Part shown: piece by piece, positions 12,774-20,812 of the stretch
Layout of the letters: each line of letters opens with the position of its first letter
Position numbering within the stretch: the stretch's first letter is position 1
DNA from: a virus
Reading direction: 5' to 3' (one strand)
Length of the DNA stretch: 21,395 nucleotides
Virus record (IMG/VR): IMGVR_UViG_3300005582_001345
Coordinates: 1 to 21,395 of that record
Notes under the pieces: model-generated
What the model saw: the letters and a program-made list of their open reading frames with translations, nothing else
What the model was told of the DNA's origin: nothing
Databases searched by the model: none
Position numbers and translations under genes: made by a program

Positions 12774-15410
12774 TTAGATTATATGATCCCAGCAATCGCA
12801 GTTACATAACACAACTTCATCGATTGCCTGAGACGGCGTAATAATTGACGGTTTTACGATATCAGTAATATTAATTAAATCTATCGATGATGGGACTAAT
12901 GTAGTCCACGGCGATGTATTCGGATTACCTGTATTTGGGTTAATGACCGGATACGGTGAAGCAATGTCTGAATCATTTGGTGTTGTTTCATTATTGCTTG
13001 AACCTGTTATAACATCTCCCCACGGTGGACCAACTGGTCCAGGACCGCCCGTTATGATAGGCAGACCAATCAGAGGGCTAGTAGTGATTAGTGGTACTGT
13101 AATAGTATTACCTGTTACAGGATCTGTTTTGGTAGTGGTTGGTATTGAACCGTTGACTCTAGGCAATGATAATTTCTCAATACCAACCTCATTGTCTTGT
13201 TCAGCTCCGGTCAATCCTAGTCTATGCGCATTACGTACTTCACGCATACTACCAATCATACTGTTACCTCCCACTTTAGAAGTATCAGTTATGGCTTCTA
13301 AGTTTTGTACAGGACCCCATTTTTCTGTCTGAGTAGCATAGCCATTCAAACTTTCCATGAATCCATATATCTCAGTGACAGTAGTATCTAGGTCAGGTAA
13401 ATATTTTTCTTGTCTTAATCCTAGACTTCTAGCATTCTGTTCTAATCTCATGTGTTTGCCGAATACATTGTATAAGTTATTAGCTGTTACCATTAATGCA
13501 GGATTGTTGGTTGCAATAGATGCAATCTCAGTGTTAGCATCATTTATTAAAGATTGAACCACACTGTTCATAGTAGGCCATCCAGCTGTACCAAAAGGAG
13601 AGTTAGTTCCACCAGTATAAGGATAACTAATATATGTTACAGGTGGTGCCTGTAAACGATATTGAATTCCGGGATTAGCAGGAGTTGATCCACCTGTACC
13701 ATAAGTCACCCATGATCCGGGTATGGATGATAAATTTAAATTTACTATTCTACCATATGTACTTGGTGCATTACTAGGATTAGTGTCAGGATTACAAGTA
13801 AGAAGTGCACCACCGGAACTAGCAAGAGTACCATCAGAGAAGGTGTAATCGCCACCCGGGCCCGGGGCTCCGTTTCTTCCATAACCGCCGCCTGAATCAG
13901 TTATAGTAGTGCTGTTGATTCTATACTGCCATGTGTATACGCCTGAATCAGGACTTGTTTCAACTGCTCTTTGTTCCGTAGTTACATTGAATGTAGCTTG
14001 TTTCCAAGTTATTGCTAAGTACAGTTCATTGTATATTTTAAACAACTTTGCAGTTTGTAAACTCTTAATATACCCTTCTAATATTCGCCAATCATACGAG
14101 AGACCTGACATTGCTCCAAAGAAATCACAAGTAGTATATCTACCTTTTTCGCCATTGCCTAATGCAATAAGTGGCAGTGTGGTATTTCTAATAGGTTGAT
14201 TTGCAGGGACATTTGTACCATTAACTCCTAGATCAGATACTGTTTCTAAATTTTGTACTACTTGACTAAATCTTTCAATATCCATTGACTTGATGTTTTT
14301 AATTTGTAACATTGTCGTAGAAAATGCATCACACGCAGAAGCTAATGACTCTGGTAAAATTATTTTTAAGCTCTCACCATAGTTGTTTACTATGTAAGAA
14401 GTTACTTCGCCGGCAGTATATATTAGGTAATAAGTTTTACTATTAGTAGGGCCCGGTACACCATTGTATGTAGGTGACGTTAGTGTAGCATAACTATTTG
14501 GGAACAAATACTTTGGATCTAATAAATCTGCAAGTGTTCTTACTCCTTTGGTTTGACAATTCAAACCTATCATAACTTCAACAAGGTCTATACCCATAAC
14601 AATACAGTATGCGCTATATAGTTTTTTCTGCTGGTCAGTACTAGGCTCTGCCCCTGCAACAAGAGAATCTATTTCATCAGAAGAAAAACCGGCTGCTAGT
14701 AATGCTAGATTTACCGCTTTAGTAAGTGACTTAGTTTTAAATAACGTTCTTAATAATACTACAGGGCTACCGAACTTATCGATATTATGCAAGTCAATAC
14801 TTCTACCGGATGCAATTAAGTCTTGCCCCCAAAAGAACAATGCTAAGGTAACTCCCGAAAAATCAGCAGTTACTAGGTCGTTCATATTGCTATATGCACC
14901 ATCTAAGTATGTATCTGATGCATTCATTGCATCAATCGCTTTGTTTGACTGACTAATAAATCCATGAGCCATATTAAACGTGAACAAGAAATCAGTGTAT
15001 GATCCGTTGTTTATATAAAATTCATAATGTGCTTGTAACGGTATAATACGTAACCATCCGAAACTAGTATACTCACTTGTGTAAGGTACTGCATTAGGGT
15101 AAGGATTAAGTGATGCTGTTCTAGTATATTCAGGTGGTTTGCTGTCACCCAATGCTGGGATAGAAGTAGAGCCTATTGAAATTAAATTATTATAGACAGT
15201 CAGGTTACTGTTTAAGAATCCTGCTCTAATACTCAACACCAACATACGCAATACAGTACCTTGTGTAGTAGATCCCATTACATAATTAGATAGGGAGTTA
15301 CTAGTTCCCATATGACTTTGCGCAACTGCGTTGATGCGTAAGCCTTGGTTCTGAACAAAAGACCCTAAACTGTTTAAGTTAAGGGGAGAATATTTACCGG
15401 TTAAACTCAT
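12774..15410 (-). CDS. Large virion structural protein (baseplate/tail-associated)
   Basis: 878 aa. The start MSLTGKYSPLNLNSLGS followed by QNQGLRINAVAQSHMG resembles the N-terminus of large structural proteins of marine T4-like myoviruses. It lies directly downstream of the PAAR spike-tip gene with a 4-bp overlap (15407-15410), which supports a baseplate or spike-associated location. Residues about 150-470 look helical. A Gly-rich stretch (GGGYGRNGAPGPGGDYTFSDG, about 507-527) interrupts a beta-rich segment. The C-terminal 150 residues are rich in Thr, Pro, Gly and Asn, followed by a CNCDCW end. The Gly-rich loop and Pro/Thr tail are typical of exposed virion appendages. No enzymatic domain is seen. 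The exact baseplate role is unknown. Confidence 0.75.
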   Translation of the reverse strand: MSLTGKYSPLNLNSLGSFVQNQGLRINAVAQSHMGTSNSLSNYVMGSTTQGTVLRMLVLSIRAGFLNSNLTVYNNLISIGSTSIPALGDSKPPEYTRTASLNPYPNAVPYTSEYTSFGWLRIIPLQAHYEFYINNGSYTDFLFTFNMAHGFISQSNKAIDAMNASDTYLDGAYSNMNDLVTADFSGVTLALFFWGQDLIASGRSIDLHNIDKFGSPVVLLRTLFKTKSLTKAVNLALLAAGFSSDEIDSLVAGAEPSTDQQKKLYSAYCIVMGIDLVEVMIGLNCQTKGVRTLADLLDPKYLFPNSYATLTSPTYNGVPGPTNSKTYYLIYTAGEVTSYIVNNYGESLKIILPESLASACDAFSTTMLQIKNIKSMDIERFSQVVQNLETVSDLGVNGTNVPANQPIRNTTLPLIALGNGEKGRYTTCDFFGAMSGLSYDWRILEGYIKSLQTAKLFKIYNELYLAITWKQATFNVTTEQRAVETSPDSGVYTWQYRINSTTITDSGGGYGRNGAPGPGGDYTFSDGTLASSGGALLTCNPDTNPSNAPSTYGRIVNLNLSSIPGSWVTYGTGGSTPANPGIQYRLQAPPVTYISYPYTGGTNSPFGTAGWPTMNSVVQSLINDANTEIASIATNNPALMVTANNLYNVFGKHMRLEQNARSLGLRQEKYLPDLDTTVTEIYGFMESLNGYATQTEKWGPVQNLEAITDTSKVGGNSMIGSMREVRNAHRLGLTGAEQDNEVGIEKLSLPRVNGSIPTTTKTDPVTGNTITVPLITTSPLIGLPIITGGPGPVGPPWGDVITGSSNNETTPNDSDIASPYPVINPNTGNPNTSPWTTLVPSSIDLINITDIVKPSIITPSQAIDEVVLCNCDCWDHII

Positions 15411-15688
15411 GGCACGAATACATCAGGACTACGTTGTACGATACTATGACCGCAACTGTTTCCTGACCCTACTCTAAGAACAGGTGCACCTTCTGCAAAC
15501 ACAGTAGGACTACCTTCGGTAGTGGTTGCTGATTTGTGTGGTGGATGTGGTCTACCCCAGGGTGCGTGAGGAGTGATGGTGCTAACATGTAATCCAACAC
15601 GGATTCCATTCGCATACACTGAATCGGCGCCGCGGACAATTGCTCCACCGGGCTGATTCTGATCTCCTACACGACTTAATGCTGGCAT
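15407..15688 (-). CDS. PAAR-domain spike tip protein
   Basis: 93 aa. The PAAR pattern is clear: GDxxxPGGAIVRGADSVYANGIRVG (8-32), then H-x4-H-like residues (HVSTITPHAPWGRPHPPH, about 34-51) and a second half, EGSPTVFAEGAPVLRVGS (about 58-75) followed by SCGHSIVQRSPDVFV. PAAR proteins form the sharp metal-bound tip of the contractile-tail central spike (T4 gp5.4 type), here probably binding one metal through His/Cys. Length matches small phage PAAR proteins. It is separated by 1 bp from the upstream Lsm-like gene and overlaps the structural protein gene by 4 bp. This places the operon in the baseplate/spike module. Confidence 0.9.
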   Translation of the reverse strand: MPALSRVGDQNQPGGAIVRGADSVYANGIRVGLHVSTITPHAPWGRPHPPHKSATTTEGSPTVFAEGAPVLRVGSGNSCGHSIVQRSPDVFVP

Positions 15689-15689
15689 A

Positions 15690-15998
15690 TTATCCTAATA
15701 CAATTTTCTTGTCAGGTACTTTAATACCTGTTGTAGCTTCTAAATATTTCATCTTTAAGCTATCATCTGTAGTTGCAACTATTGCAATACTATTAGTATT
15801 TAGCTTGAATTCAGCCTTCGGATCTGCGGTAAACACGCTAGGGATCATTTGCATACCCTGTTGCATTGGTGCAATAGAAACGGGTTCTTCAATGTGAATC
15901 CAATCACCACCGGACAATCTTACTTTAGCAATAAGTTCTTCTCCGCTGTTTAATTTAAATGTATATACTGTATTTGGTTCTAGGGCTATTTGTAGCAT
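15690..15998 (-). CDS. Small conserved phage protein, Lsm/Hfq-like appearance
   Basis: 102 aa. The N-terminal half, TVYTFKLNSGEELIAKVR, GDWIHIEEPVSIAPM and QGMQMIPSVF, has the alternating-strand pattern of an Sm/Lsm-type beta-barrel: a strand, a loop with SGEEL and a second strand ending in AKV. Such proteins form rings that bind RNA or act as structural collars. The fold call rests on pattern only. The middle 'SIAPMQQGMQMIPSVFTADP' segment looks strongly conserved in kind, and the C-terminus is Lys-rich. Its ATG overlaps the glutaredoxin stop as TAATG (15998 shared), and the gene ends 1 bp before the PAAR gene. A virion-associated role is also possible given its neighbours. Confidence 0.62.
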   Translation of the reverse strand: MLQIALEPNTVYTFKLNSGEELIAKVRLSGGDWIHIEEPVSIAPMQQGMQMIPSVFTADPKAEFKLNTNSIAIVATTDDSLKMKYLEATTGIKVPDKKIVLG

Positions 15999-16228
15999 TA
16001 TGCGCTTTCTTTTAATTTTGTTTTGAGTTCATTGAACCCACCGATCAATTCTCCGTCTAGGAAAATCTGCGGGACTGTTCTGGCTGTTGGTACAGCTTCT
16101 AATAATTCTTCTTTGGTGTATCCATCACCAATTTTCTTTTCTTCAAATTGGATACCCTTACTAGTTAGTAATGCCTTTGCTTGGTCGCAATAAGGGCAGT
16201 GGTACTTACTCCATATGATTGCTGTCAT
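15998..16228 (-). CDS. grx: Glutaredoxin
   Basis: 76 aa. Active site CPYC at 11-14, the cis-Pro loop TVPQIF (51-56) and the GG glutathione-binding motif (IGGF, 62-65) are all present, and length is that of a minimal glutaredoxin. It reduces disulfides using glutathione and in T4-like phages supplies electrons to ribonucleotide reductase (NrdC role), so it likely works with NrdA/NrdB encoded just upstream. The homing endonuclease gene lies between them on the opposite strand. An AAGGA ribosome-binding site and a sigma70-like promoter precede it. It is the first gene of a four-gene run through the PAAR and structural protein genes, an odd coupling of nucleotide metabolism with virion genes. Confidence 0.93.
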   Translation of the reverse strand: MTAIIWSKYHCPYCDQAKALLTSKGIQFEEKKIGDGYTKEELLEAVPTARTVPQIFLDGELIGGFNELKTKLKESA

Positions 16229-16249
16229 ATTTTTCCTTTATAATTTTAT

Positions 16250-16278
16250 ATTATACACGATATACCTATCATTATCAA
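16250..16278 (-). promoter_or_regulatory. Sigma70-like promoter for glutaredoxin
   Basis: On the minus strand, TTGATA (16273-16278; 5 of 6 at -35), a 17-bp spacer and TATAAT (16250-16255; perfect -10). A start about 7 nt downstream gives a leader of about 15 nt carrying AAGGA before the ATG at 16228. It also could express the following Lsm-like, PAAR and structural genes. Confidence 0.65.
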
Positions 16279-16286
16279 TGATAATG
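16270..16286. promoter_or_regulatory. Palindrome overlapping the glutaredoxin -35 and facing the late octamer
   Basis: CATTATC (16270-16276), AAT, GATAATG (16280-16286): a perfect 7-bp inverted repeat. It covers the glutaredoxin -35 element and ends 1 bp before the plus-strand late octamer (16288-16295). It sits in the 129-bp gap between divergent genes and could be a regulator-binding site; hairpin formation in RNA is possible but neither transcript obviously includes it. Confidence 0.35.
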
Positions 16287-16287
16287 G

Positions 16288-16295
16288 CATAAATA
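16288..16295 (+). promoter_or_regulatory. Late-type promoter octamer CATAAATA before the homing endonuclease
   Basis: CATAAATA matches the NATAAATA late motif. Transcription would begin near 16302, giving a leader of about 56 nt to the ATG at 16358. This start coincides with the 5' edge of the hairpin at 16301-16330. Confidence 0.45.
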
Positions 16296-16300
16296 TTAGT

Positions 16301-16330
16301 GTAGTTCACGGAATTGGAGTTCCTAACTAC
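16301..16330 (+). other. 5'-leader hairpin of the homing endonuclease mRNA
   Basis: The outer arms GTAGTT (16301-16306) and AACTAC (16325-16330) and the inner arms GGAA (16310-16313) and TTCC (16320-16323) form a stem with a small asymmetric internal loop and a 6-nt apical loop. It sits right at the predicted late start and ends 12 nt before the AAGGGAG ribosome-binding site, which stays accessible. A role in mRNA stability or expression timing is possible. Confidence 0.4.
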
Positions 16331-16357
16331 TCTAACGCTTTAAGGGAGCAATCAGCA

Positions 16358-16918
16358 ATGTATTTAGCATATTATGTCTACGCCTATATAAGAAAAGACG
16401 GCAAACCCTACTACATTGGTAAGGGTAAAGATAGCAGAGCATTTCAATCACATCGTACCAAGAGAGGTGGAGTACATACACCTAAGGATCTACGTAGGAT
16501 TGTTTTTTTAGAGAAAAATCTATCTGAGCTAGGCGCTTTTGCATTAGAAAGACGTTATATCAAATGGTACGGTCGTAAAGACTTGGGTAACGGGATACTT
16601 CACAATATGACAGACGGTGGCGAAGGAGGTACCGGATGTATTAGGTCCGATGAATTTAAATCCAATGCAAGTAAACAACTTACTGGCCGTAAAAAATCAC
16701 CAGAGCACATTGCGAATGTTGTGGCTGCTAGATTAGCTAGTCCTAAGGCTAGAGGATATGTTGCTTGGAATAAAGGGTTGCCTAATATATTGAAGGGCAA
16801 AAAATTAGGGTCAAAACTTAAAACTACTTGCCCACACTGTGAGCTAGAAGGTGGCTCAAATGCAATGAAGAGGTATCATTTTGATAATTGTCGTCATAGA
16901 ATTGGCAACTCATCATAA
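16358..16918 (+). CDS. GIY-YIG homing endonuclease, free-standing
   Basis: 186 aa. GIY-YIG nuclease core: YVY (6-8) in beta-strand 1 and YIG (19-21) in strand 2, R27 as the catalytic arginine, E64 in the [11 protein letters not shown] helix as metal ligand, and N83 in [17 protein letters not shown]-type helix-turn-helix region ([20 protein letters not shown], about 110-129) follows, and then a C-terminal zinc-finger-like CPHC...H...C (C158, C161, H174, C178) for DNA binding. The gene has a strong AAGGGAG ribosome-binding site and is on the strand opposite to all neighbours. Its 3' end overlaps nrdB by 25 bp in convergent orientation. As in T4 (mobE and nrd introns), such enzymes cleave conserved nrd genes of competing phages to spread themselves. 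No intron splice structure is visible here. Confidence 0.9.
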   Translation: MYLAYYVYAYIRKDGKPYYIGKGKDSRAFQSHRTKRGGVHTPKDLRRIVFLEKNLSELGAFALERRYIKWYGRKDLGNGILHNMTDGGEGGTGCIRSDEFKSNASKQLTGRKKSPEHIANVVAARLASPKARGYVAWNKGLPNILKGKKLGSKLKTTCPHCELEGGSNAMKRYHFDNCRHRIGNSS

Positions 16919-17994
16919 TTAACTGTATCTGACATTACCCCTATTACATAGGATGTACTTTCTGTCTCCTGGAGCGCGGCCTGTTTTTTATTTAAATTAA
17001 CGTGCTTGTTGAACCATGGGATAGGACTATGCTTAGGATAGTTTTCCGTGTACTTGATACCAATTTCTTTCAAACGAGTAAATGCAGTAAAGTCTACAAA
17101 GTCTTTTAATATCTCTGCATTCAAGCCAATTACTACACCCTTACTGAATAGATACTCGGCCCACTCTTTTTCTTCTTTAATAACTTCCATATACAATGCA
17201 TACACTTCGACACGACATTCTTCTACAATAGAAGCAAATCTAGTATCATCCTTAGTCACGTTATTAATCAACCATGCTGTCCACTCAGCGTGAAGCAACT
17301 CATCTTGCAGGATCAAGGAGATAATGTTTCCGTTACCAATGTAAATTCGATTCTCTACCATAGCAAGACTTGTTGCAAAACTTACCATAAATCTAAATGC
17401 TTCTAATGCATAACTTGCATGTAGTGCCATCCAAATAGCTTTAATGTGTTCACGTTCTGATACTTCAGAACCTGTTTCTTTTAAACAATTAAGTTGATGT
17501 AGTGCTTCATAGTATCTACCGATGCTAGCAGCCATGTCAATAATCTCTTTTGTATCATGTATCTTGTTGAATTCTTCTTTAGGTACACCATATACATTGC
17601 GAATGATATGACTGTATGACTTACTGTGAATGTTAGTCTCAAAGAAACTCCAGTTACCCACTAGTGCTTCAAGTTCAGGTATACTGATTACAGGACTAAA
17701 CACTTGACTAGGTGCACGACCTTGAATACTGTCTAAGGCTGTTTGTCTTAGTAGGTTGCTAGTAAAAATATGCTTGATAGCATCACTGGAATCTTTGTGA
17801 TCCATTTTATCTTTAGTCAACGAAATCTCTTCGGGCACCCAAAAGAAGCCACGTGCTGTTTCTTCATACTTGGCAATGCGAGGGTACTTAACTTCTTCAA
17901 AACGTTGTACTGTTACAGGACCGGCTGGGTCTAAAAACATTGTACGCTTGAGGTAGTTTGTTTGCTTACTTAAATTATATTGTTCTTTACTCAT
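16894..17994 (-). CDS. nrdB: Class Ia ribonucleotide reductase small subunit (R2)
   Basis: 366 aa from the ATG at 17994, which overlaps the nrdA stop as ATGA. A TTG 9 bp upstream is rejected. The protein carries the diiron-tyrosyl radical cofactor that oxidises the NrdA cysteine. Visible ligands (E. coli equivalents): D88 (D84, LDSIQGR), H123 (H118), Y127 radical tyrosine (Y122), E198 (E204, ALEAFRF), and E232 and H235 (E238/H241, DELLH). W52 corresponds to W48. The C-terminal tail [11 protein letters not shown] is the expected NrdA-docking end. One oddity: the usual ExIHSxxY is ETNIHSKSY, so the ligand glutamate lies four residues before His instead of three. The 3' end overlaps the convergent homing endonuclease by 25 bp. 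Confidence 0.96.
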   Translation of the reverse strand: MSKEQYNLSKQTNYLKRTMFLDPAGPVTVQRFEEVKYPRIAKYEETARGFFWVPEEISLTKDKMDHKDSSDAIKHIFTSNLLRQTALDSIQGRAPSQVFSPVISIPELEALVGNWSFFETNIHSKSYSHIIRNVYGVPKEEFNKIHDTKEIIDMAASIGRYYEALHQLNCLKETGSEVSEREHIKAIWMALHASYALEAFRFMVSFATSLAMVENRIYIGNGNIISLILQDELLHAEWTAWLINNVTKDDTRFASIVEECRVEVYALYMEVIKEEKEWAEYLFSKGVVIGLNAEILKDFVDFTAFTRLKEIGIKYTENYPKHSPIPWFNKHVNLNKKQAALQETESTSYVIGVMSDTVNYDELPIL

Positions 17995-20321
17995 AATACA
18001 CAACTTTCACAGTATTCTTCATCTTCTATTGCATCTAACTTTACAAAAGGAATAATATTATTTTCTTCTTGTAGGGACGCTTTGCTACCTACTTTGTTAA
18101 TCAAACTATAATATATAGTTTTGATTCCCCACTTATATGCTAGCATCAAGTTCTTAGCAATCAATGTGCCAGGTACTTTACCTTGATCAAAGAATGCAGG
18201 GTTATAGAACGTATTTGTTGATAGTGATTGGTCAATGTATACTGCCAATACTGCACTAGTTTTTAAATACTCTACACAGTCTTTTTGATCCCACATTAGT
18301 TGATATCGATTCTTTAATCGTCTGTATTCTGGTACTACTTGTACAAACGATCCAGCTTTGCTTTCCTTAACACTAATCAATTCCATTGGCATCTCAATAC
18401 CATTTGTACTATTCAATACAACGCTTGAACTTTCAACTGGTGCTACTGCCATTAGTGTAGCATTTCTAATGCCATACTTCAATAGATTTTGGCGCAAGAC
18501 TTCCCAGTCTAAATTTGCACTAGGAGTAAAATCTGTTAGTTCATTGACTCCGGGATTTCTACGTTCCCAAGGAAATACTCCCTTGCCATAATACGTATGT
18601 TCACTGCGTTTACACGCACCTTTTTCTTGTGCTAGTTCTACGCTCATCTCAGTGAGGTAGTATGCTTGATGTTCCATCCAACGCTTGACTTCTGCTAGTG
18701 CATCTGCTTCACCATACTTGAAACTCTTACGTGCATGCCAGTAAGCTAAGTTAGTAATACCAACACCTAACGGTTCAAAATCTAAGTTAGCCAGTTTACT
18801 TTGTATTGATAGAAAGTCTTGATAGGTTAACAAATTACTTAAGCTACGTACTAATACACGACATGCTTTACGCATTTCTTGTGGGGTTTTGAATGCTCCC
18901 CAGTTTATGCTACCAAGAGTGCAAAGAGCAATTCTGCCCTTTTCGTCTTCAATTCTCTGGAAAGGACGGGTGGGTAAAAGTATCTCTTGGCATAGGTTTG
19001 ATTGATATATTGGATCAAGTTTTGTGTCGAACGGGCCCTGATTGATAACGTTGTCGATATTGACAAGATAAATTCTGCCAGTATCAGTGCGTTCTTTAAG
19101 TATTCCATTTTTGAATATTTCAACCGCGGGTAGTACCTTCTTTTTCTTTGTCTTATCTTGTTCATATTTTTTATACAGTTTCTCAAATTCTTCACTGTCT
19201 CTGTAATATGCTTCATACAAATCAGGAACTTCGTGTGGATCAAACAATGTAATATTTTCGTTGTTACGATAACGATTCCAGAACATCTTGTTGACTACAA
19301 CAGAGTAATCCATTTGACGCACACGTGTTTCTTCTGTGCCTTGATTGTTCTTTAACACAATAAGGTCTTCAAATTGATAGTGCCATACTGGGAATGTAAC
19401 TGTGCAGGATGCATTGCGAACACCACCTTGACTGCAACTACGTAGATCACCAAACCACTTCTTTAAGAAAGGAATCATGCCTGTGTGTTTGATTTCTCCA
19501 TTACGAATGGCGGCTCCTAGTGGGCGAATGCGCCCTAACTCTAATCCAATGCCAGCACGTTTGCTAGCATACTTTGCCATCATTTCTCCTGAGGCGAATA
19601 TCGAATCAAGGGTATCGTCACTGCTAATAAGCACACAACTGCTGAACTGTTTAGTTGTAGTACCGAGGCCAGCGAGCACAGGAGTAGCGAGAGTAAAATG
19701 ACCATCAGACGCACATTCATAATATTCTTTAACATATTTTAATCTTTTTTCTTTGGGTTCATTGTGGAAGGCAGTGGCGGCCGCGATTGCATAACGTACT
19801 TGAGGACTTTCAAAAACTTGGCCAGTAGCACGGTTCTGCACTAAGTACTTTTCGGTTAGTTGTGCGATAGCCGCATAAGTGTAATTTTCGTCCTTGCTGT
19901 GGTCAAGAAATAAGTCGATGATATCCCATTCTTCTTTAGTATACCAGTCTAGTAGTTCGCTAGTGTACATTCCCTTTTCAATATTTGTCTTTACAATATC
20001 ATATAAAGGAGGGGGATCATAGGTTCCATATACTTCTTTACGTAGCATAGAGACTTTTTGTCTACCGGCTACGTATTGATAGTTTACGTTATTGATATCG
20101 CTGTTTTCGCTTTCATCAATCAGATTAACCATTGCTTTAAGCAGTAGTTCATCAATTGTTTTTGTAGTCATTCCATCACATAGTTCTATTTGTGCTTTGA
20201 TTTCGATCATACTCGGGCTAACGTTATCGATGCCTCTACATCCATATGCTACCTGTCTTTGTATTTTTGAAATATCTAAGGGTACGGTTTCCCCGTTGCG
20301 TTTAACTACGTTTATATTCAT
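17991..20321 (-). CDS. nrdA: Class Ia ribonucleotide reductase large subunit (R1)
   Basis: 776 aa, reducing ribonucleoside diphosphates to deoxy forms for phage DNA synthesis. An ATP-cone-like N-terminus occupies about 1-95 (VVKRNGETVPLDISKIQ). Catalytic residues are C229 (SSCVLIS), N442/C444/E446 in SNLCQE, and C467 (ALCTLGS), matching E. coli C225, N437/C439/E441 and C462. The radical-relay Tyr pair is in TIYYS near the C-terminus. The tail ends CESCVL, a CxxC shuttle pair instead of the longer CESGAC spacing of E. coli. ATP-binding and specificity-loop motifs such as GRIRPLGA and CSQGGVR are intact. The start has a weak TAGG ribosome-binding sequence. It is coupled to nrdB by ATGA and lies 11 bp after the unknown 144-aa gene. 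Confidence 0.98.
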   Translation of the reverse strand: MNINVVKRNGETVPLDISKIQRQVAYGCRGIDNVSPSMIEIKAQIELCDGMTTKTIDELLLKAMVNLIDESENSDINNVNYQYVAGRQKVSMLRKEVYGTYDPPPLYDIVKTNIEKGMYTSELLDWYTKEEWDIIDLFLDHSKDENYTYAAIAQLTEKYLVQNRATGQVFESPQVRYAIAAATAFHNEPKEKRLKYVKEYYECASDGHFTLATPVLAGLGTTTKQFSSCVLISSDDTLDSIFASGEMMAKYASKRAGIGLELGRIRPLGAAIRNGEIKHTGMIPFLKKWFGDLRSCSQGGVRNASCTVTFPVWHYQFEDLIVLKNNQGTEETRVRQMDYSVVVNKMFWNRYRNNENITLFDPHEVPDLYEAYYRDSEEFEKLYKKYEQDKTKKKKVLPAVEIFKNGILKERTDTGRIYLVNIDNVINQGPFDTKLDPIYQSNLCQEILLPTRPFQRIEDEKGRIALCTLGSINWGAFKTPQEMRKACRVLVRSLSNLLTYQDFLSIQSKLANLDFEPLGVGITNLAYWHARKSFKYGEADALAEVKRWMEHQAYYLTEMSVELAQEKGACKRSEHTYYGKGVFPWERRNPGVNELTDFTPSANLDWEVLRQNLLKYGIRNATLMAVAPVESSSVVLNSTNGIEMPMELISVKESKAGSFVQVVPEYRRLKNRYQLMWDQKDCVEYLKTSAVLAVYIDQSLSTNTFYNPAFFDQGKVPGTLIAKNLMLAYKWGIKTIYYSLINKVGSKASLQEENNIIPFVKLDAIEDEEYCESCVL

Positions 20322-20332
20322 ATTTTTGCCTA

Positions 20333-20767
20333 TTATAATTTTAATTTTATTGGTGACACATCGATGTGCCGTTTAATTGTAAAGTCGTTTGAACTGTTAT
20401 TTACTACAGTATCGGGCCAGTAATTAAGTACATACTTTGCACTATCGACCAGGACTAATACCATATCTTCACCCTGCATGTCTGTTGCTTCTACCAAATC
20501 TATATCCTGTACTCCAGTCAGAAGTAAAGTATAACACATTCCTAATGCTCTTGCAACCATACAGTAGGTATTTTCTACCAAAAGATCCCAGGGGCCGGGC
20601 CAATTCTCACTGTCCAAAATATGTAGGTGGTGATTAACTAATGGAGCTTTTTGCCACCAGTTATCAATTTCCACACATTTGGTTTTAGTATCACTATGTT
20701 CTAGTTTTGACCTTAACTTATACCAGTCGCTGAGCCTGGTATCATAATTCAATTGGAATACATTCAT
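20333..20767 (-). CDS. Hypothetical phage protein upstream of nrdA
   Basis: 144 aa, no family recognised. The sequence has a Trp-rich core: DNWWQKAPLVNHHLHILDSENWPGPWDLL, about residues 35-63, with several Trp/Pro/His residues. A helical hydrophobic stretch (NTYCMVARALGMCYTLLLTG) and a LVLVDSAKYVLNYWPDTVV segment follow. There is no signal peptide or obvious catalytic motif. The gene ends 11 bp before nrdA, with which it is probably co-transcribed, and begins 45 bp after a methyltransferase gene. A role beside DNA metabolism or virion assembly is equally possible. Confidence 0.65.
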   Translation of the reverse strand: MNVFQLNYDTRLSDWYKLRSKLEHSDTKTKCVEIDNWWQKAPLVNHHLHILDSENWPGPWDLLVENTYCMVARALGMCYTLLLTGVQDIDLVEATDMQGEDMVLVLVDSAKYVLNYWPDTVVNNSSNDFTIKRHIDVSPIKLKL

Positions 20768-20812
20768 TACAACTATACTTATCAGATAGATATTATGACT
20801 AAGAATTACTGA

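Noticed and set aside
17995-18003. TTG start for nrdB 9 bp upstream of the ATG
   Set aside because: The ATG forms a textbook ATGA overlap with nrdA and gives the normal NrdB N-terminus.
16919-20321. Possible group I intron or intein in nrdA/nrdB
   Set aside because: Both reading frames are continuous with all catalytic motifs in expected spacing; no insertion of intein or intron size is present.
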